From positions 1,116,001 through 1,180,000 of the forward strand of contig JAHRBS010000013.1 of NCBI GenBank assembly GCA_024305745.1: a DNA stretch of 64,000 nt, in the 5' to 3' direction. This document shows, one piece after another, positions 60,900 to 64,000 of this stretch. Position 1 is the stretch's first letter, and the number at the start of each line of letters is the position of its first letter. A model generated the notes under the pieces. That model was given only the letters and a program-made list of their open reading frames with translations. It was not told the DNA's origin and did no database searches. The DNA comes from Polyporus tsugae (Eukaryota; Basidiomycota; Agaricomycetes; Polyporales; Polyporaceae). The position numbers and the translations under genes are program-made.

Positions 60900-61345
60900 T
60901 GTTACAACTGGCTGTCAAGTAAGAACCAGGGAGACTTACGAGACGAGCAAGGGTGTCGACGAGCACTTGTGCAGCAAGAGCGGAGCAAGGCTCAACGGTC
61001 AGGGCTGGAGACAAGATGTATTGAGTAAGTAGGTGTCTATGAGTGAAATACAGCGAGGCTTACCTGGAGACAAGAGGTCGAAACTGAGGTCTCCAGGCAG
61101 CGAAGTACAGGTCCTTATATACGTATAGAGGACAATGAGAACCCGGGGACAATAGGTAACTATGGACACGGGTGAGCAATGGAAACGGAACAATAGCGAC
61201 GACGGACAATAAGGAGCTATTGTGCTGAGGAACAAGGGACGAGATACAATGCAATGGAGAACAATAAGTACGATGTGAGAAGTAGATTGTCCGAAAAAGG
61301 AAACTAAGGCGCTGGTAGCAGGTGCCGAATGGAACATTCATGACA
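60900..61345 (-). repeat. 3' long terminal repeat of the chromovirus
   Basis: On the minus strand the repeat begins TGTCATGAATG directly after a purine-rich tract (AGGAGGGGGG, 61349-61358), the expected plus-strand primer, and is read to end CCAGTTGTAACA, giving TGT...ACA ends and about 446 bp. A TATATAA box lies at 61115-61121 in the same orientation. The left boundary is the less certain end, because the 5' LTR lies outside the window and cannot be compared. Confidence 0.65.
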
Positions 61346-61377
61346 ATACCCCCCTCCTAAGGGTCGTGCCTTCACGA

Positions 61378-64000
61378 CTAAGTCTTCTTGAGAGGACCAG
61401 GTGCCTCTGCATGCATTGAATGGAATTTCTGCACGAGTTGCAGTGCGTTCGTAAGGTCCACTGCATCCTCCCAGCTGTCGTGTTCAGGGCCCCAACCCTT
61501 CCAGTGTACAAGGTACTGCAGTTTCTTCCACCGCCCATACCGCCGCGACTCCAACACTTCCTCCACTTCGTACTCTTCCTCCCCCTCCACCTCAATTGCC
61601 GCTGGCTCTGCCAGGTGATGACCGGGGGGTCGACTCTCCTTGTGTGGAAGCAGGAGAGAAACGTGGAATACAGGGTGGATTACAAGGTCCTTGGAGAGTC
61701 TGAGCTTGTAAGCCAGATTGCCCACCTTGTGTACAACCAGATACGGGCCAGCGTACTGATCCACCAGTTTCCGAGAGACTCCAGGAACGCGGAAGTTCCT
61801 CGTGTTGAGCCACACCTTCTGGCCTTCCTTGAACTCTGGAGCGTCACGGACATACCGATCATAGTACTCCTTCATCCGCTCAGCTGCTAGAGTCAAGGCT
61901 GCGGTTGCATCCTCTTGCGCCTGTTGCAACTCCTCCCGGCATTCATCATCTGCAGGCACCACCATAGGCAACATCGGAATGTGGAACTGGGGTTTGTAGC
62001 CGTACATGAGGTAGAACAGCGAGTAACCCGTTGACGAGTGCTGGTGCGAGTTAAAGGCAAACTCTGCAATTGGCAGCCACTTGACCCAGTCATTGTGGCG
62101 CCGTGAGCAGAACATACGAAGGTACACCTCTATCTCCTGGTTCCATCGTTCCGATTGCCCATCTGTCTGTGGGTGGTAGGCTGTGGACATTGCACTTTCT
62201 ATGCCGAGTCCCTTGAGTACGGCGCGGAAGAGCTTGCTTGAGAACTGGGGCCCACGATCAGAGATGATCTTCCGTGGCAGCCCATGAAGATGAAAATGTT
62301 CTCAAATGAAGTCGTCAGCAGCTCCTTCTGCGTTGATCTCCTCAGTGCAAGGAATAAGATGCATCATCTTTCCATGCCATTCAGCGATGAGCTGAAGCGC
62401 GTTGTATCCATCCACCTCTGAGAGTCCAGTGATGAAGTCGCACGTCACAATCTGGCCCAGGCCATCAGGGATTTTGTTTGGTTGAAGAGGACCGTGCGGT
62501 TTGGCATGCGAACCCTTGCCACGGCGACAGGTGTCGCAGGTCTCAACGTAATCCTTAATGAACTTTGCCATGCCCGGCCACCAGTAGTTTTGCGTGACCA
62601 ACTCCAACGTCTTCGACTGCCCAGGGTGTCCAGCGGGCGGGAGGTCGTGGTGGATGCGTATAATCTCAGCGCGCAGCGCGTCGTCCTTGGGGACATAGAC
62701 TTTGCCTCGGTACAGTAGCAGGCCTTGCTCACTGTTCCAGTCCACCAGGTCATTCTGAAGACGTGCTGGTCCAAGTTTGTCCAGTTTACTGAGTGCCTCC
62801 ACGACCTCCTGCTCATGCTCTCCGCACTCGCGGATGCATCGAAGCAGTGCCTTTTCTGGAACCACCGATAGATGCCCTCTCTTGGCTGCCAGTACCCGGA
62901 AACGTTCTGGCTGCAACAAGACTCGACTGAGATTGTCATCTGCATCCTCATGCTGGTGGTCGGGCCGTCTTGACAGTGCATCGGCCCTGCCATTAGACGT
63001 CCCAGGCTTGTGCGAGATGATAAAGTCAAATCGCAACAGATAGAGAGCCCATCGTGCCTGCCTGCGTGTGAGGTTCTGTGCTGTGCGCCAATACTCAAGG
63101 TTCTTGTGGTCTGACTGGATCTTGAACACACTGAGGAGACCCTCGAGATAGTGACACCAAGCCTGCAGGACATGAATGATGGCGAGCATCTCCTTGTCGT
63201 AGATCTCGTAGTTGCATTCAGCGTCGTTCATCGACTCGGAGTGAAAAGTGATGGGGTGCCATTTGCCATCTTCCCTCTCCTGAGACAGAACCGCGCCTGT
63301 AGCGAAGCCAGATGCGTCGACTTTGATGCAGGTGTTGCGGTCTGGATCATAGATTGTCAGGACAGGACTTTTGGTGAAGCAACACTTGAGCGCGTCAAAG
63401 GCAGGCTGCTCTTCATCTCCCCATTGCCATGGCACATTGCCCGTGAGGTGATCCAAGGGTTTGCAGATGGCACTAAGGTCCTTTATGAACCGCCAATAGA
63501 AGTTTGCAAAACCGCGGAACTTCTGTATGTCTGTGGCATTCTGAGGAACAGGCCAATCTGCGATACCCTTCACCTTCACCGGGTCCATCTCTACGCAGTT
63601 CTCCGAGACGAGTACACTGAGGTATTCCACCTTAGGCTGTTCGAACTCGCACTTCTCTGGCTTGCAGAACAGGTCGTTCTCCTTAAGACGTTTCAGGACC
63701 TCGCGCACCAATGTGCGGTGTTCCTCGAGACTGTCGGTGAATATGAGGATGTCGTCGAGGTAGATAGTGACTTTGCCGAGTATGATGAGGTCCTTGAAGA
63801 TGTCGTTCATGAGTGCAGAGAATGTGCTGGGTGAATTGGCTAGCCCAAAGAACATAACATTCGGCTCGAATGGCCCTCGATTGGTCACGAAGGCAGCCTT
63901 CCACTCATCGCCGGCCTTAACCCGCACATTGTTGTACCCCCAGCAAATATCGAGCTTTGTGAAGTACTTGGCCTTCTTGAGTCAATCCATCAGATCCGAT
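61378..64000 (-). pseudogene. Ty3/gypsy chromovirus pol: reverse transcriptase, RNase H, integrase, chromodomain (partial, inactivated)
   Basis: The gene runs on the minus strand from beyond the right window edge. In order: reverse transcriptase (KYFTKLDI, FGLANSPSTFSALMN, YLDD active site); RNase H (IKVDASGFATGAVLS, then DKEMLAIIHVLQAW); the HHCC zinc finger of integrase (HHDLPPAGHPG, CDTC); the integrase core (VTCDFITGLSEVDG, IISDRGPQFSS, STAYHPQTDGQSERWNQE); and a C-terminal chromodomain (EVEEVLESRRYGRWKKLQYL then VHWKGWGPEHDSWE). Stop TAG at 61378-61380. Two in-frame TGA codons, at 62302-62304 inside the integrase core and 63982-63984 in reverse transcriptase, inactivate it. Several residues differ from the family pattern in ways expected from C-to-T change at CpG. 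Gag, protease and the 5' LTR are not in view. Confidence 0.95.

Noticed and set aside
63151..63834. Plus-strand open frame of 227 codons
   Set aside because: It lies wholly antisense to the reverse transcriptase/RNase H coding sequence and has no motif of its own.
1..64000. CRISPR arrays or prokaryotic defence genes
   Set aside because: No regularly spaced identical repeats were seen, and the gene structure is eukaryotic throughout.

Overview
This is a 64-kb piece of a filamentous basidiomycete genome, most likely a mushroom-forming Agaricomycete. Genes are split by many short introns (mostly 47-110 nt) with GTRNGT donors, CTRAY-like branch sites and YAG acceptors. They include a fungal hybrid phytochrome, a single-exon F-box protein, a Stealth-type sugar phosphotransferase, a TALE homeodomain regulator and a septation-scaffold protein, together with hAT and chromoviral transposons of the kind common in these fungi. 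No bacterial features (operons, Shine-Dalgarno sites, CRISPR arrays) are present. No tRNA or rRNA gene was recognised.

Layout. 0.5-6.4 kb: phytochrome histidine kinase on the + strand (16 introns). 7.7-9.4 kb: F-box protein on the - strand. 10.5-11.8 kb: alpha/beta hydrolase on the + strand (6 introns). 11.8-19.1 kb: gene-poor, with one unassigned coding-like stretch near 13.5-14.4 kb. 19.1-21.5 kb: TALE homeobox gene on the - strand. 21.5-30.8 kb: gene-poor, with one weak two-exon candidate at 25.6-26.2 kb. 30.8-37.3 kb: Nud1/Cdc11-type leucine-rich-repeat scaffold on the - strand (10 introns). 38.7-40.0 kb: Ser/Pro-rich orphan on the + strand, divergent from the scaffold gene. 43.7-45.4 kb: epoxide hydrolase on the - strand. 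46.5-47.7 kb: mitochondrial-targeted protein on the - strand. 48.1-49.1 kb: decayed second epoxide hydrolase in opposite orientation. 49.9-50.8 kb: hotdog-fold thioesterase on the + strand. 51.2-53.9 kb: Stealth protein on the - strand (9 introns, one exon of 10 nt). 54.75-59.35 kb: a nested transposon, in which a 4.2-kb hAT element with a perfect 8-bp target duplication sits inside a short element with its own inverted repeats. 60.4-60.8 kb: candidate two-exon small gene. 60.9-64.0 kb: 3' LTR and pol of a chromodomain-bearing Ty3/gypsy element running off the right edge.

How it fits together. The genes look like independently regulated housekeeping and sensory genes, not a metabolic cluster. 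Phytochrome and the homeobox gene point to light and developmental control, and the Nud1-like protein to mitotic exit and septation. The three small-molecule enzymes (alpha/beta hydrolase, epoxide hydrolase, thioesterase) are generic detoxification or lipid enzymes. The right-hand 10 kb is a transposon-rich segment. Most exon models were built by hand from splice signals. Each complete model given closes in frame from start to stop, which is the main internal check. None has been tested against transcripts or databases.
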